Positions 1-8,235 of a stretch of 23,253 nt of DNA are shown piece by piece; the stretch's first letter is position 1, and each line of letters starts with the position of its first letter. The notes under the pieces are model-generated. The model was not told the origin of the DNA, ran no database searches, and saw only the letters and a list, made by a program, of their open reading frames with translations. Source of the stretch: Anaerolineales bacterium (GTDB lineage Bacteria > Chloroflexota > Anaerolineae > B4-G1 > DUEL01); contig DQUX01000360.1 in assembly GCA_015662065.1 (NCBI GenBank), forward strand, positions 1 through 23,253, given 5' to 3'. The translations under genes were made by a program, and so were the position numbers.

Positions 1-1
1 G

Positions 2-76
2 TCTGTGACCCCCGACTTCTAGCTCCTGACCGGTCTGCGACCGGTCTGACCGGCGGGTCACAGACCCGCTTGGAGC
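2..76. repeat. Interspersed inverted-repeat element, copy 1
   Basis: The left arm TCTGTGACCCCC (2-13) is the reverse complement, over 10 bases, of GGGTCACAGA (55-64). A 23-bp block at 54-76, beginning CGGGTCACAGACCCG and ending CTTGGAGC, recurs exactly at 8951-8973, and the left arm recurs at 8901-8912. The spacer between the arms differs between copies; here it carries two direct copies of GACCGGTCTG. The right block can also fold on itself (CGGGT/ACCCG). This copy lies just downstream of the P-loop gene that ends at 85, so it may also help end that transcript. No protein is encoded. Confidence 0.75.
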
Positions 77-84
77 GAGTTTTC

Positions 85-828
85 TCAACTACTGACCGCC
101 CCCTTGCCTATCCTGACCTGGATCTCCCACAGCCGCCCCAGGACTTCCTCCAATCGCTGCCCCAGCGGCTCACCCCGCCCTGTGGTCACGTCATCCTCGT
201 TCTCGAATACCGCGTAGGGCACCTGCACCCCCTTCACCGTCACAAACTGCGGGTCGTCGGCGGTGAAAGCGTCCCAATCATCCTCCCGGTACAGCCGTTC
301 CATTTTCTCGTCGGGCAGGCTGTGCTCCAGGATGCTATCGGGCCGGCGGGGGTCATAGCGGAGGCGGTTCTTCCGCAACGACTCCTCGTAGGAGACCCGG
401 ATGTAGCAGATCGCCCCGCGGCGTAGCATCTCCTCCGGGAAGTGCTGGAAGGCCTCCCGGTAACCGCCTATGGTACTCCCCCGAGAGAACTCCACGATGG
501 TGGTCACCTCGGCGTCCGGCGGCCGATCCCGCAGCCGCTTCCGGTACTCCAGCGCCAGGCGTCTGATGAGCACGTGCCAGAGATAGGGATACTTGAAATA
601 CCCCCTTTCATCGGTATGGAGAGGGGGATAGCCCATCTGGTCGAGGATCGCGTCCTCCTCGAACCAGGCCCACAGCATTGGAAAATCATCCAGTACCTCG
701 AAGGGGGCGATGTGGAACCGCCGCCGTCGCTCCTCCAGCTCCGTTCGCCGCAGGTAGTCGAGCATCTCGCTCTTCCCCGCCGCTGGCCGGGCGACCAGGA
801 AGAGGACGTCAAACGTCTCCCGGCTTAT
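85..828 (-). CDS. P-loop NTPase of unknown function (kinase-like), probable ATA start
   Basis: The protein has about 247 residues if it starts at the ATA at 828-826. A Walker A-like motif, ARPAAGKSE, sits near the N terminus, but it lacks the first Gly of the classic GxxxxGK[ST]. A later segment (VEFSRGST, then RKNRLRYDP) resembles the lid region of small nucleotide kinases, but I cannot assign a substrate. The ATA overlaps the TAA stop of the upstream chelatase gene as ATAA, and a GGAGG stretch lies at Shine-Dalgarno distance. The only in-frame ATG near the start lies after the P-loop and would delete it. A TTG at 903 would add 25 low-complexity residues read from inside the chelatase gene. 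The tight overlap suggests translational coupling and a shared role with the chelatase. The coding region is certain; the start and function are not. Confidence 0.7.
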   Translation of the reverse strand: MSRETFDVLFLVARPAAGKSEMLDYLRRTELEERRRRFHIAPFEVLDDFPMLWAWFEEDAILDQMGYPPLHTDERGYFKYPYLWHVLIRRLALEYRKRLRDRPPDAEVTTIVEFSRGSTIGGYREAFQHFPEEMLRRGAICYIRVSYEESLRKNRLRYDPRRPDSILEHSLPDEKMERLYREDDWDAFTADDPQFVTVKGVQVPYAVFENEDDVTTGRGEPLGQRLEEVLGRLWEIQVRIGKGAVSS

Positions 829-2888
829 GCTACCGCCCCCTCCAGCTCCCCCCGCACCGTCTCCAGCAGAGCCTCGGCGTGGAGCTGCTCCAGCGTGTAG
901 CAAGGGGCCTTCAGATGGTCCGCCAGCGCCTGGGCGTACCCCTGGTCGAAAGCCGCGTGTTCCATATTGATGACCACCGAGCGGATCTGGGCATGGGGGA
1001 ACAGTTCCGCGATGTGGTGGGCCTCCTCCTGAGGAGGCAGGTTGCCGATCGAGACGTTCCCCGCCCCATCGGTGAGAAGGACCATCAGCGGCGCCAGGTC
1101 GGGATGCTGGCGCATCTCTCGGGCTATGACCTCATAGGCCAACTGAAGGCCGGCCGAGAGGGGGGTCTTGCCCCCCACGGGGATGTCGGTGAGCGCCCGC
1201 TGGGCCCGCTCCACGCTGTTGGTGGGAGGCAGCACCAACTGAGCGCCGTTCTTCTGGAAGACCACCAGCCCCACCCGGTCCCGCCGCTGGTAGGCATCCG
1301 TCAGCAGGGACATCACCGCCCCCTTGGTGGCCTGCATCCGCTCCGCCACCGCCATAGACCAGGAGGCATCCACCACGAAGAGGACCAGGTTGGCGGCGCG
1401 ACGGACTCGCACCTTGCGCCGGTAGTCATCGGGGCGGATGGCGAGGGCCGGACCGTCGGGCCGGCGGCGCTGGCGCTGGTGAGGGGCGGCGGCCCGCAGC
1501 GTGGCGTCGAAGGCCAGATCGCTGGGATCGCCGGGGGAGGGGCGGGATTGGACATACCGACCCCGCTTGCGGTCGGTCCGGGTGCGGCTGCGCCGGCCGC
1601 CTGCGGAACGGGTCAACCGGTCCAGGGGGGTGTCCAACCGCCGTGGCTCGAAGGGGGTGCCGACCTCGACCTCCTCCCCCCCCTCCCACCACCGCCCCTC
1701 GGAGGGCCAGCGGGGGACCGTCTGGAGGACAGGCTCGGGGGGGGCTTTCAGCCCCTGGGGAGGCGATCCGTCCTCCCCTCTCTCAACCGTCACGGTCGTT
1801 TTTTTTTCCCCGCTTGTGGCCCCCTCCCCTTCCACCAACTCCTCCGTCTCGCCGGGGGCCTGGGCTCGGGCCTCGGATAGCCGCTCGCCCAGGTCGTCCA
1901 GCGTCACCTCCACCTGCTGGAGGGGGTGCCGCTTGAGCCGATGGGGCAGGGCCAGTTCCGCCGCCAGCAGGATGTCCCGGTCGGTGATACGGGCACGCCC
2001 CTCAAAAGCGGCGTGGGCCCGCGCCGTTTTAAGGATCACCAGGTCGGCCCGGTGGCCGTCCACCCCCATCTCCGCCATCATCTTGGCGATGACGGCCAGG
2101 TCCGCCTGGGTGTAGCGGACGCGGGGGAGCAGCAGGCGGGCGCGGGCGATGTCTTCGGAGAGCGCCTGCTCTCGGGGGGCCCATTCGGCGGCAAACCCCT
2201 CCGGGTCGGCCTCGAAGGCCAGATTGCGCTCCATAATCAGCATCCGGGCCTTCGGGTCACTGACCCCCCGGATGTCCACACAGAGGGCGAAGCGGTCCAA
2301 AAGCTGCGGCCGCAGGTCTCCTTCCTCTGGGTTCATCGTGCCGATGAGGATGAAACGGGCGGGGTGTGTGAAGGAGATCCCCTCCCGCTCGACCACGTTC
2401 ACCCCCATCGCTGCCGCGTCCAGCAGGATGTCCACCACGTGGTCGTCTAGCAGGTTGACCTCGTCCACGTAGAGGACCCCCCGGTTGGCCGCGGCCAGGA
2501 CCCCCGGATCGAAGTGGCGCTCCCCCTTCTGGATGGCCTTCTCGATGTCCAGCGTGCCCACCACCCGGTCTTCCGTAGCACTGACCGGCAGGTCCACAAA
2601 CTGGGTGCGTCGGCGGGCCCGAGGGAGCTCCTCGCCTTCGGCGGCCCGCTCCCGACAGAGAGTGCACCAGGCGGCGGGCTGGTCGGGATCGCAGGAGAAG
2701 GGGCAATCGGCGACGACCTCGATCTCCGGCAGGAGCGCCGCCAGGGCGCGCGCGGCGGTGGACTTGGCGGTGCCGCGCTCGCCCCGAATGAGCACCCCGC
2801 CGATCTGGGGGTAGACGGCGTTCAGCACCAGGGCCCTTCTCATCCGGTCCTGGTTGACGATGGCTGTGAACGGGAAAATCGATGGCAT
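825..2888 (-). CDS. Putative Mg/Co chelatase, fused AAA+ (BchI-type) and VWA (BchD-type) protein
   Basis: This 687-residue protein combines the I and D subunits of a metal chelatase. The N-terminal AAA+ domain has Walker A GERGTAKST (36-44), Walker B GVLYVDEVNLL (137-147), a sensor Asn in IGTMNPEEG (about 186) and an Arg finger in LLDRF (199). A low-complexity charged linker (about 345-495) leads to a C-terminal VWA domain with the MIDAS motif DASWS (507-511). Four cysteines, C62, C66, C75 and C78, form a C-x4-C plus C-x2-C cluster that could bind metal. Such single-chain proteins are usually annotated as putative cobaltochelatase or magnesium chelatase. The real substrate is unknown, and no large chelatase subunit or cobalamin/chlorophyll gene is nearby. 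ATG at 2888 follows a GAGGA site. A good -10 box lies upstream, and a P-loop gene overlaps the 3' end. Confidence 0.9.
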   Translation of the reverse strand: MPSIFPFTAIVNQDRMRRALVLNAVYPQIGGVLIRGERGTAKSTAARALAALLPEIEVVADCPFSCDPDQPAAWCTLCRERAAEGEELPRARRRTQFVDLPVSATEDRVVGTLDIEKAIQKGERHFDPGVLAAANRGVLYVDEVNLLDDHVVDILLDAAAMGVNVVEREGISFTHPARFILIGTMNPEEGDLRPQLLDRFALCVDIRGVSDPKARMLIMERNLAFEADPEGFAAEWAPREQALSEDIARARLLLPRVRYTQADLAVIAKMMAEMGVDGHRADLVILKTARAHAAFEGRARITDRDILLAAELALPHRLKRHPLQQVEVTLDDLGERLSEARAQAPGETEELVEGEGATSGEKKTTVTVERGEDGSPPQGLKAPPEPVLQTVPRWPSEGRWWEGGEEVEVGTPFEPRRLDTPLDRLTRSAGGRRSRTRTDRKRGRYVQSRPSPGDPSDLAFDATLRAAAPHQRQRRRPDGPALAIRPDDYRRKVRVRRAANLVLFVVDASWSMAVAERMQATKGAVMSLLTDAYQRRDRVGLVVFQKNGAQLVLPPTNSVERAQRALTDIPVGGKTPLSAGLQLAYEVIAREMRQHPDLAPLMVLLTDGAGNVSIGNLPPQEEAHHIAELFPHAQIRSVVINMEHAAFDQGYAQALADHLKAPCYTLEQLHAEALLETVRGELEGAVA

Positions 2889-2916
2889 CAGCGTCCTCGC
2901 TCTTCGAGATGATTTA

Positions 2917-2922
2917 ATTATA
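2917..2922 (-). promoter_or_regulatory. -10 box for the chelatase gene
   Basis: On the minus strand the sequence reads TATAAT, a perfect -10 hexamer, 28 bases before the chelatase start codon. The expected -35 position reads TTTTCG, a poor match, so the promoter may be weak or need an activator. Confidence 0.5.
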
Positions 2923-2980
2923 CCGCGACCCGGCGGAAACGAAAAGCAGTTGAGGGGAGGATTTTCGAAGCCAGAAGGTA

Positions 2981-2994
2981 CGGATGTCCATCCG
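2981..2994. repeat. Small palindrome
   Basis: CGGATG-TC-CATCCG is a 6-bp inverted repeat upstream of the chelatase promoter. It resembles in style the GCCCGGACG/CGTCCGGGC hairpin at 16831-16852. It belongs to the 382-base intergenic stretch 2889-3270, in which I see no gene, only hairpins and the -10 box. Confidence 0.45.
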
Positions 2995-3064
2995 CATCCC
3001 CCGGCTTGGGCTCCCCGGCCTTCCGTCTTGCCCGAGCGAGGGAAACCGTAGGCCGGAGAAGCCG

Positions 3065-3092
3065 GTAGGGCGCAGCACCGCTGCGCCCCTAC
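3065..3092. repeat. Imperfect palindrome of the GTAGGGGCGC family
   Basis: GTAGGGCGCAGC ... GCTGCGCCCCTAC is a 28-base inverted repeat with one G missing from the left arm. It shares its outer arms with the perfect palindrome at 18285-18312, so the two look like members of one dispersed family. It lies between genes on the same strand, downstream of the MoaD-like gene and upstream of the chelatase promoter. Confidence 0.65.
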
Positions 3093-3115
3093 GGGTCGCC
3101 GGCTACAAGCGGCAA

Positions 3116-3202
3116 AGCCGCCCTTCGGCGGCTCCCTCCCCTACGGGCAGGAGAAGCCCGCGAAGGCGGGCTTGGCTATCCGTAGCCGCGGCTTTCAGCC
3201 GC
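3116..3202. repeat. Cluster of three short GC hairpins (REP-like)
   Basis: Three hairpins follow one another: AGCCGCC-CTTC-GGCGGCT (3116-3133), AGCCCGC-GAAG-GCGGGCT (3155-3172) and GCGGCT-TTC-AGCCGC (3188-3202). A similar set occurs at 16751-16852, including AGCCCCC-TTC-GGGGGCT. None is followed by a T-run, so simple terminator function is doubtful. They look like REP-type intergenic elements and leave no room for a gene here. Confidence 0.6.
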
Positions 3203-3270
3203 CAGGCGGAAAGGGTCCAACCGATCACAATCACCTTGGTAAGGTACTAGACATATCGCCCACGGGCAGG

Positions 3271-3654
3271 TTATTGATCGCCCGACCGGGTGTATGCGTG
3301 GCGTACCCCCTGGTCCTCCCGCCGCCGAAAGGCCTCCTGCAACTGCGGGGTCAGGCGGGCGCCGAAGCGGTACTGGAAGGGCCACATACTCCGGCGGTGA
3401 AAGAACCCCACCCGATCGCCGTTCTCGAGGGCAAGTCCCAGGTCGGCCTCCAGGCCGGGCAGCGACGCCAGATTGCCGTTCACGAAGATGATCCCCCGCT
3501 CCTCGGCCGGGACCCCCAGTCGGCCGAGCAGATCTTCCAGCGTGCTCCCTTCATCCAGTTCCAGGTCCAGCCGGGCGTGGCTGCCCCGGCTGCCCCCCCC
3601 GGCGTACCGGGCCAGCGGGCCGTAGAGCCAGATTTCAAGGTGGATAGTCGCCAT
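3271..3654 (-). CDS. MoaD/ThiS-like ubiquitin-fold protein without the Gly-Gly tail
   Basis: The 127-residue protein has a beta-grasp pattern of the MoaD/ThiS type: an N-terminal strand IHLEIWLYGPLARYAGG, then LDEGSTLEDLLGRLGVP, IIFVNG and LENGDRVGFF. True sulfur carriers end in Gly-Gly soon after that last strand. This one continues for about 35 residues rich in Arg and aromatic residues (FHRRSMWPFQYRFG) and ends in SGDQ, so it probably cannot be activated by adenylation as MoaD is. Three ATG codons stand in tandem at 3660-3652. The CAGGAG site abuts the first, which favours the third, at 3654. The start overlaps the end of the YfhO-like gene by about 20 bases, so it is the last gene of the operon. 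Confidence 0.75.
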   Translation of the reverse strand: MATIHLEIWLYGPLARYAGGGSRGSHARLDLELDEGSTLEDLLGRLGVPAEERGIIFVNGNLASLPGLEADLGLALENGDRVGFFHRRSMWPFQYRFGARLTPQLQEAFRRREDQGVRHAYTRSGDQ

Positions 3655-5854
3655 CATCATCTCCTGATGGGACAGAGTTCGGTCCTCGGCCAAGGCGGCG
3701 CAGCAGCCACCTGTCGGCGGAGAGGACGTAGGCGATCAGCGCGCCCACGGTCCCTATCGTGATCAACAGGCCAGCCCTGAAGGCCGGCGGGTCGTAGCGA
3801 AAGGTCACCACGTGGTCCCCCGAGGTCAGGTAGAGACCGAGAAAACGATCCACTTTCAACAGGCGGGCCGGCTCGCCGTCCACCGATACCCGCCAGCCCG
3901 GGAACCAGGATTCCAGCACGACGAGCAGGTCGCCGGGCCCTGCGTCGGTGACGGCCACCTCGATCTCATTGGGAGTGGGGCGGCTAGCCGCCTGCCCGGC
4001 GACCTCCGTGGCTGCCTGCAGAGAGGGATGCCCCTCCTGCAGCCGGTGGTGGGGGACGGTGAAGGCGAACGGCAGGGCGTCGGGCAGGTGCCAGACCTCC
4101 AGGTGCTGGATCTCCTTCACCCGCCGGGAAGGGTGGTCGCCCTGGGCCTCGACGGGGGTCCCGGCAGGGACGATGACGTAGTTCGGCGCCGGCTGAACGG
4201 CGTCGGGGGCCAGACCGTCGGCGACGGGGGACACCGTCCATCCCAGGGTGACGTTGAGCGCCCGGAGATGGTAGCTGTAGTGAGCGTACAGACCGGCGTG
4301 CCGGAATGGGTCGACTCTGTTGTCCACGCCGTACTCCGACGAGTCGTGAGCCGCCAGCCACGCCAGGGTCTCCTCTATATCCTGACGGCGCACCGACAGC
4401 TTCAGGAGTACCCGGTTGGTCTGGAAGAGGTGGAGGGTCGAGTGGCCGATGAGCACCAGCACCCCCCCGGCCAGCAGCGCCCGCCCAACCCGCGCCAGGT
4501 GAGGGTGCGCTGGCCAGGACAGGAGGGTGCGGCAACGGAGCCAGACCTCCTCCAGCCCCAGCCCGGCCAGCACGAGCAGCGCGAAAGCGCCGACCCGTAG
4601 GGCGCGGGCCGGGAACCGAAACCGGTACAGGAAGGGAATGGCGGCGAGGAGATGGCGGATGAAGGAAAACCGGGCGGAACCCCAGGTCAGCATCAACGCG
4701 AAGTAGGCGCTGAAGGTCAGCACCACGTGTCGTCGGCGGCGCACCGTCGGAACCCAGAAGAGCAGGAGGGCGAAGGGCATCACGCCTACGTAGTTGTAGT
4801 ATTCCTGCACGTAGGGCAGATTCCCCAGGTGGGTCTGGCTGTAGTGCGTCGGCTCGGCGATGAGGTAATTGATGAGCAGGTGGGCAACCGTCTGCGACCC
4901 CCTGAGGTCAGGGTCCGTCCCTTTGCTGATATACGCGCGGGCGGCCCACTCCGGCAGGAGCTGCACCCCGATCAGGCCCAGGGCGAAGACGCCGACAAGG
5001 GCAAAGACCCGCATCTGCCCCCACAGGGCCGGGGGGGCCTGGCGGCGGAAGGCGCTGGCGAGGAGGAGGATCGCCAGCCCCATCAGCACGTACAGCGGGA
5101 TGTACAGGTTGCCGGTCAGGAACAGAAGCGCCGGGGGGAGCGCTGCCAGGCCGATGCTCCAGCGCGTGCGGCTCTCCAGCGCGTGGAGGACGCTGGCGAA
5201 GCACCAAGGCACCCAGGCCAGGCCGACGGCCAACTGGAAGTGACCGGCCCACAGGTGCGCCGGCATCCCTCCGGCCAGCATATAGGTCGCCCCGCACCAC
5301 AACCGGACGGGGCCCGGTGTGCCGAGCACCTTCATCAGGGCCCACATCCCGACCCCGGCCAGGGCAAAGGCTACCGCTGCGGCGACTTTGGCCCCGTTGT
5401 TCACGCCGAGGAAGAGCATCGGCAGTGAGATGAAGGGATTGAAGACGAACAAGAAGGGATCGGCGATCAGGGACTTGCCGTATTGGACGTAGGGGTTCCA
5501 GAGGGGGAACTCGGTGCCCTGGCGGACCGCCTCCACGACGGGCACCGCGATGCCGGTCAGCACCTCGGTCTCGCCGGGCAGACGGAGGTCGGGGCTGAGG
5601 TCGAGGATGGGGTGCGAGTAGACGACGCTCAGCAGGATCAACCCGCCGATCTCCAGCCCGGCAAGGAGGATGGGGGGAAGGCAGCCCATCCATAGCTCAG
5701 AACCGCCCAACAGGTCCCGCACCTCCAGGGGGGGAAGAGCCTGTGCCGCGCGCTGGCGGTTGGTCCTTCGCCAGTGGTAGAGGATCAGAACGTCCAGTGC
5801 GAGGCCGAGGAAGAGCGCTCCGATGACGAGAGCCAGATTGAGGTAGCTCGACAT
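3635..5854 (-). CDS. YfhO-like multi-pass membrane protein
   Basis: A 739-residue integral membrane protein. The N terminus is a membrane segment (about residues 3-24), followed by roughly ten more hydrophobic segments up to about residue 480, then a mostly soluble C-terminal region and one last helix. The C-terminal part contains ESWFPGWRVSVDGEPARL and a following GDHVVTFRYDPP. This is the beta-rich segment typical of the YfhO family, whose members are related to GT-C glycosyltransferases and are thought to modify cell-envelope polymers with sugars from lipid carriers. The ATG at 5854 is chosen because GGGAG stands five bases ahead; an upstream extension would be shadow sequence overlapping mutS2. 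The gene lies 41 bases after mutS2 and overlaps the MoaD-like gene. The family call is good; the substrate is unknown. Confidence 0.85.
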   Translation of the reverse strand: MSSYLNLALVIGALFLGLALDVLILYHWRRTNRQRAAQALPPLEVRDLLGGSELWMGCLPPILLAGLEIGGLILLSVVYSHPILDLSPDLRLPGETEVLTGIAVPVVEAVRQGTEFPLWNPYVQYGKSLIADPFLFVFNPFISLPMLFLGVNNGAKVAAAVAFALAGVGMWALMKVLGTPGPVRLWCGATYMLAGGMPAHLWAGHFQLAVGLAWVPWCFASVLHALESRTRWSIGLAALPPALLFLTGNLYIPLYVLMGLAILLLASAFRRQAPPALWGQMRVFALVGVFALGLIGVQLLPEWAARAYISKGTDPDLRGSQTVAHLLINYLIAEPTHYSQTHLGNLPYVQEYYNYVGVMPFALLLFWVPTVRRRRHVVLTFSAYFALMLTWGSARFSFIRHLLAAIPFLYRFRFPARALRVGAFALLVLAGLGLEEVWLRCRTLLSWPAHPHLARVGRALLAGGVLVLIGHSTLHLFQTNRVLLKLSVRRQDIEETLAWLAAHDSSEYGVDNRVDPFRHAGLYAHYSYHLRALNVTLGWTVSPVADGLAPDAVQPAPNYVIVPAGTPVEAQGDHPSRRVKEIQHLEVWHLPDALPFAFTVPHHRLQEGHPSLQAATEVAGQAASRPTPNEIEVAVTDAGPGDLLVVLESWFPGWRVSVDGEPARLLKVDRFLGLYLTSGDHVVTFRYDPPAFRAGLLITIGTVGALIAYVLSADRWLLRRLGRGPNSVPSGDDDGDYPP

Positions 5855-5895
5855 AGGACTCCCATCCGGCAAGGGCAAAGACCGCGCTGCAAGGA

Positions 5896-8235
5896 CTAGG
5901 CCAGCGTGGCGAAGGTGACCCCCTCGCCCCCCTCCCCCTCCTCGCCGGGCCGGTGGGAGGCTACCAGGGGGTGGGTGCGGAGGAAATCGCGCACCGCCCG
6001 ACGCAGCGCCCCGGTCCCTTTGCCGTGGACGATCTGGATCCACGGCAGGCCGGCCAGCGAGGCCGCGTCCAGGTGACGGTCCAGCCGCTCCAGCGCCTCC
6101 TCCACCGTGCGCCCGCGCAGGTCGAGCCGGGTCTCGGCGCGGGGGACCTCGTAGGTCAGCCGGGAGGGCTCGGCTTTCTCCTCGAGGTGGGGCTGCAGCA
6201 CCAACTGGGCCAGTTCCACCCGAACCCGGGCAGGGCCCACCTGTACCTCGGCCTTTTCCCCTTCCACGGAGAGCACCTCTCCTTGGGTGCGCAACGGCTT
6301 CACCCAGACGGGGTCGCCGGGGCGAGGGCGGGCAGACGGGCGGGCACGGGGGCCCGCCCCAACGGCGCCCGCCTCGACGGTCTCCTCCAATCCCTCCAGG
6401 TCCGTCTCCACGGCGGCGACGGCCTCCAGCGACGCTCCGGCCGCCTGTAGTCGCCGTCGGAGGGCGCGGATCTCCTCCCTAAGCCGCTCCAATTCGTCGT
6501 CGGCCTGCTGGCGGGCTTCTTCCAGGATCGCCGTCCGCTCCTCCTCAATACGGGATAGCCGCTCCTGCAGATCCTCCGCCAGCCGCTCCGCCTCCAACCG
6601 AGCGGCGTGGGCCGCATCCCGCTCTCGGACCACCCGCAAGCGCAGCCGGTGGATGTCGGCCAGGAGGTCCTCCGTCCGACGATCCTCCCGAGAGACCAGC
6701 GATTTGGCCCGGCGGGCGATCTCCTCTTCCAGCCCCAGCCGTCGGGCGATGGCGAAGGCGTTGGACCGGCCCGGCAGGCCGATGGTGAGGTGATAGGTGG
6801 GGCGGAGGGTCTCGGGGTCGAATTCCACAGAAGCGTTCTTGACGCCGGGGGTCAGTTGGGCGTAGGCCTTCAGCTCCGGGTAATGGGTGGCGACGAAAGT
6901 GGTCGCCCCCCGCTGGCGGAAGGTCTCCAGGAGAGCGCGGGCCAGCGCCGAGCCCTCCGCCGGATCGGTCCCGGCCCCCAGTTCGTCCAGGAGGACTAAT
7001 GAACGCTCGTCCGCTCGGTCGATGAAGGAGAGAATGTTAGTCATGTGGGAGGAAAAGGTGGAGAGGGATTGCTCGATGGACTGTTCGTCGCCGATGTCGG
7101 CGTAGACCGCCTCAAAGACGGGGAGGGCGGACCCGGGAGCGACGGGGATGTGCAACCCCGCCTGGACCATCAGCGCCAGCAGCCCCACCGTCTTCAGCGT
7201 CACCGTCTTGCCGCCGGTGTTGGGGCCGGTGATGACCAGGATGTGGGTCCCCTCGTCCAGCACCACGTCGATGGGAACGACGGTCTGGGGGTCGAGGAGG
7301 GGGTGACGGGCCTGGAGGAGGCGGATATGGGGACGGTTGCCGGATGCTGGATACCCGATGTCGGGTGCGGTGCCGTTGAGGACATCGGCGTACCGGGCTT
7401 TGGCGAAGGCCAGGTCCAGGTCGGCCAGCGCATCCACGGTGTGCTCGATCTCGGCCCCGCAGGCGGCGACCCGGGTGGAGAGGTCGGCCAGGATCCGCTG
7501 GACCTCCTGCTCCTCCTGGATCTGGAGCTCTCGCCAACTGTTGTTCAGGTCCACCACGCTCAGGGGCTCGATGAAGAGCGTCGCCCCGGAGGCGGACCGG
7601 TCGTGGACGATGCCCCGGATGCGGCCCTTGAAGTCGGCCTTGAGGGGGATGACGTAGCGTCCCCCCCGCAGGGTGATGATGGGCTCCTGGAGGAAGGGGC
7701 GATTCTTGGTGGAGGAGATGATCCGCTGCAACCGGTCTAGGAGCCGGTCGTGGGCGGTGCGGAGCTCCCGCCGCACCCGAGCCAATCGGGGCGAAGCCTC
7801 ATCCCGCACCTCTCCCCGCTCGTCCAGGCAACGGTCGACCGCCTCGATCAGGTCCGGGCAGGGAGCGATGCGGCTGGCGATGTCGGCCAGGCGGGGGAAC
7901 TGGTGCTTCAAGCGGGTCAGGGTCCGCTGAAGGGTCCGGGCCGCGGTGAGCGTCCCCCGCACGTCTAGGAGGTCGGTGGGGGGAAGGACCACGCCCCGTC
8001 GGGCCGCCTCGACCTGAGGACGCACGTCCCGCACGCCGCCCAGGGTGATCTGGGGACGGGCCTCCAGAAGCACGCGGGCCTCCGTGGTCGTCTCCAGTCG
8101 CTCCTGGACCTCCTGAGGAAGGGGGCTGGGGGGCAGGTTGCGGGCTCGCTCCGCCCCGGCGGAGAAGGAGGTGTGCGCAGCCAGCCGTTCCAGGACCTGG
8201 GGAAGTTCCAGCGTGCTCCAGTGCCTGGGGTCCAT
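5896..8235 (-). CDS. mutS2: Endonuclease MutS2
   Basis: A 779-residue MutS2, close to the family's usual length of about 780. It has the MutS-type core and clamp but no mismatch-recognition domain I. The ATPase domain carries Walker A GPNTGGKT (337-344) and Walker B LLDELGAGTDP (D417, E418). A long coiled coil follows (about 515-620). The C-terminal Smr domain has LDLRG (704-708) and HGKGTG (737-742), the motifs linked to nuclease activity. In other bacteria MutS2 suppresses homologous recombination or rescues collided ribosomes. The start ATG at 8235 shares a base with the TGA of the CvpA-like gene (TGATG), implying coupled translation. A linker before RLLQARHPLL contains several extra residues encoded by repeat-like DNA. 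Confidence 0.97.
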   Translation of the reverse strand: MDPRHWSTLELPQVLERLAAHTSFSAGAERARNLPPSPLPQEVQERLETTTEARVLLEARPQITLGGVRDVRPQVEAARRGVVLPPTDLLDVRGTLTAARTLQRTLTRLKHQFPRLADIASRIAPCPDLIEAVDRCLDERGEVRDEASPRLARVRRELRTAHDRLLDRLQRIISSTKNRPFLQEPIITLRGGRYVIPLKADFKGRIRGIVHDRSASGATLFIEPLSVVDLNNSWRELQIQEEQEVQRILADLSTRVAACGAEIEHTVDALADLDLAFAKARYADVLNGTAPDIGYPASGNRPHIRLLQARHPLLDPQTVVPIDVVLDEGTHILVITGPNTGGKTVTLKTVGLLALMVQAGLHIPVAPGSALPVFEAVYADIGDEQSIEQSLSTFSSHMTNILSFIDRADERSLVLLDELGAGTDPAEGSALARALLETFRQRGATTFVATHYPELKAYAQLTPGVKNASVEFDPETLRPTYHLTIGLPGRSNAFAIARRLGLEEEIARRAKSLVSREDRRTEDLLADIHRLRLRVVRERDAAHAARLEAERLAEDLQERLSRIEEERTAILEEARQQADDELERLREEIRALRRRLQAAGASLEAVAAVETDLEGLEETVEAGAVGAGPRARPSARPRPGDPVWVKPLRTQGEVLSVEGEKAEVQVGPARVRVELAQLVLQPHLEEKAEPSRLTYEVPRAETRLDLRGRTVEEALERLDRHLDAASLAGLPWIQIVHGKGTGALRRAVRDFLRTHPLVASHRPGEEGEGGEGVTFATLA

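Noticed and set aside
678..1880. Long plus-strand open frame opposite the chelatase gene
   Set aside because: It is Gly/Pro/Arg-rich with no recognisable motif and mirrors a strongly supported minus-strand AAA+/VWA gene. High GC content produces such antisense frames throughout the window.
3065..3202. Possible CRISPR array
   Set aside because: The palindromes are different from one another and there are no regularly spaced identical repeats.
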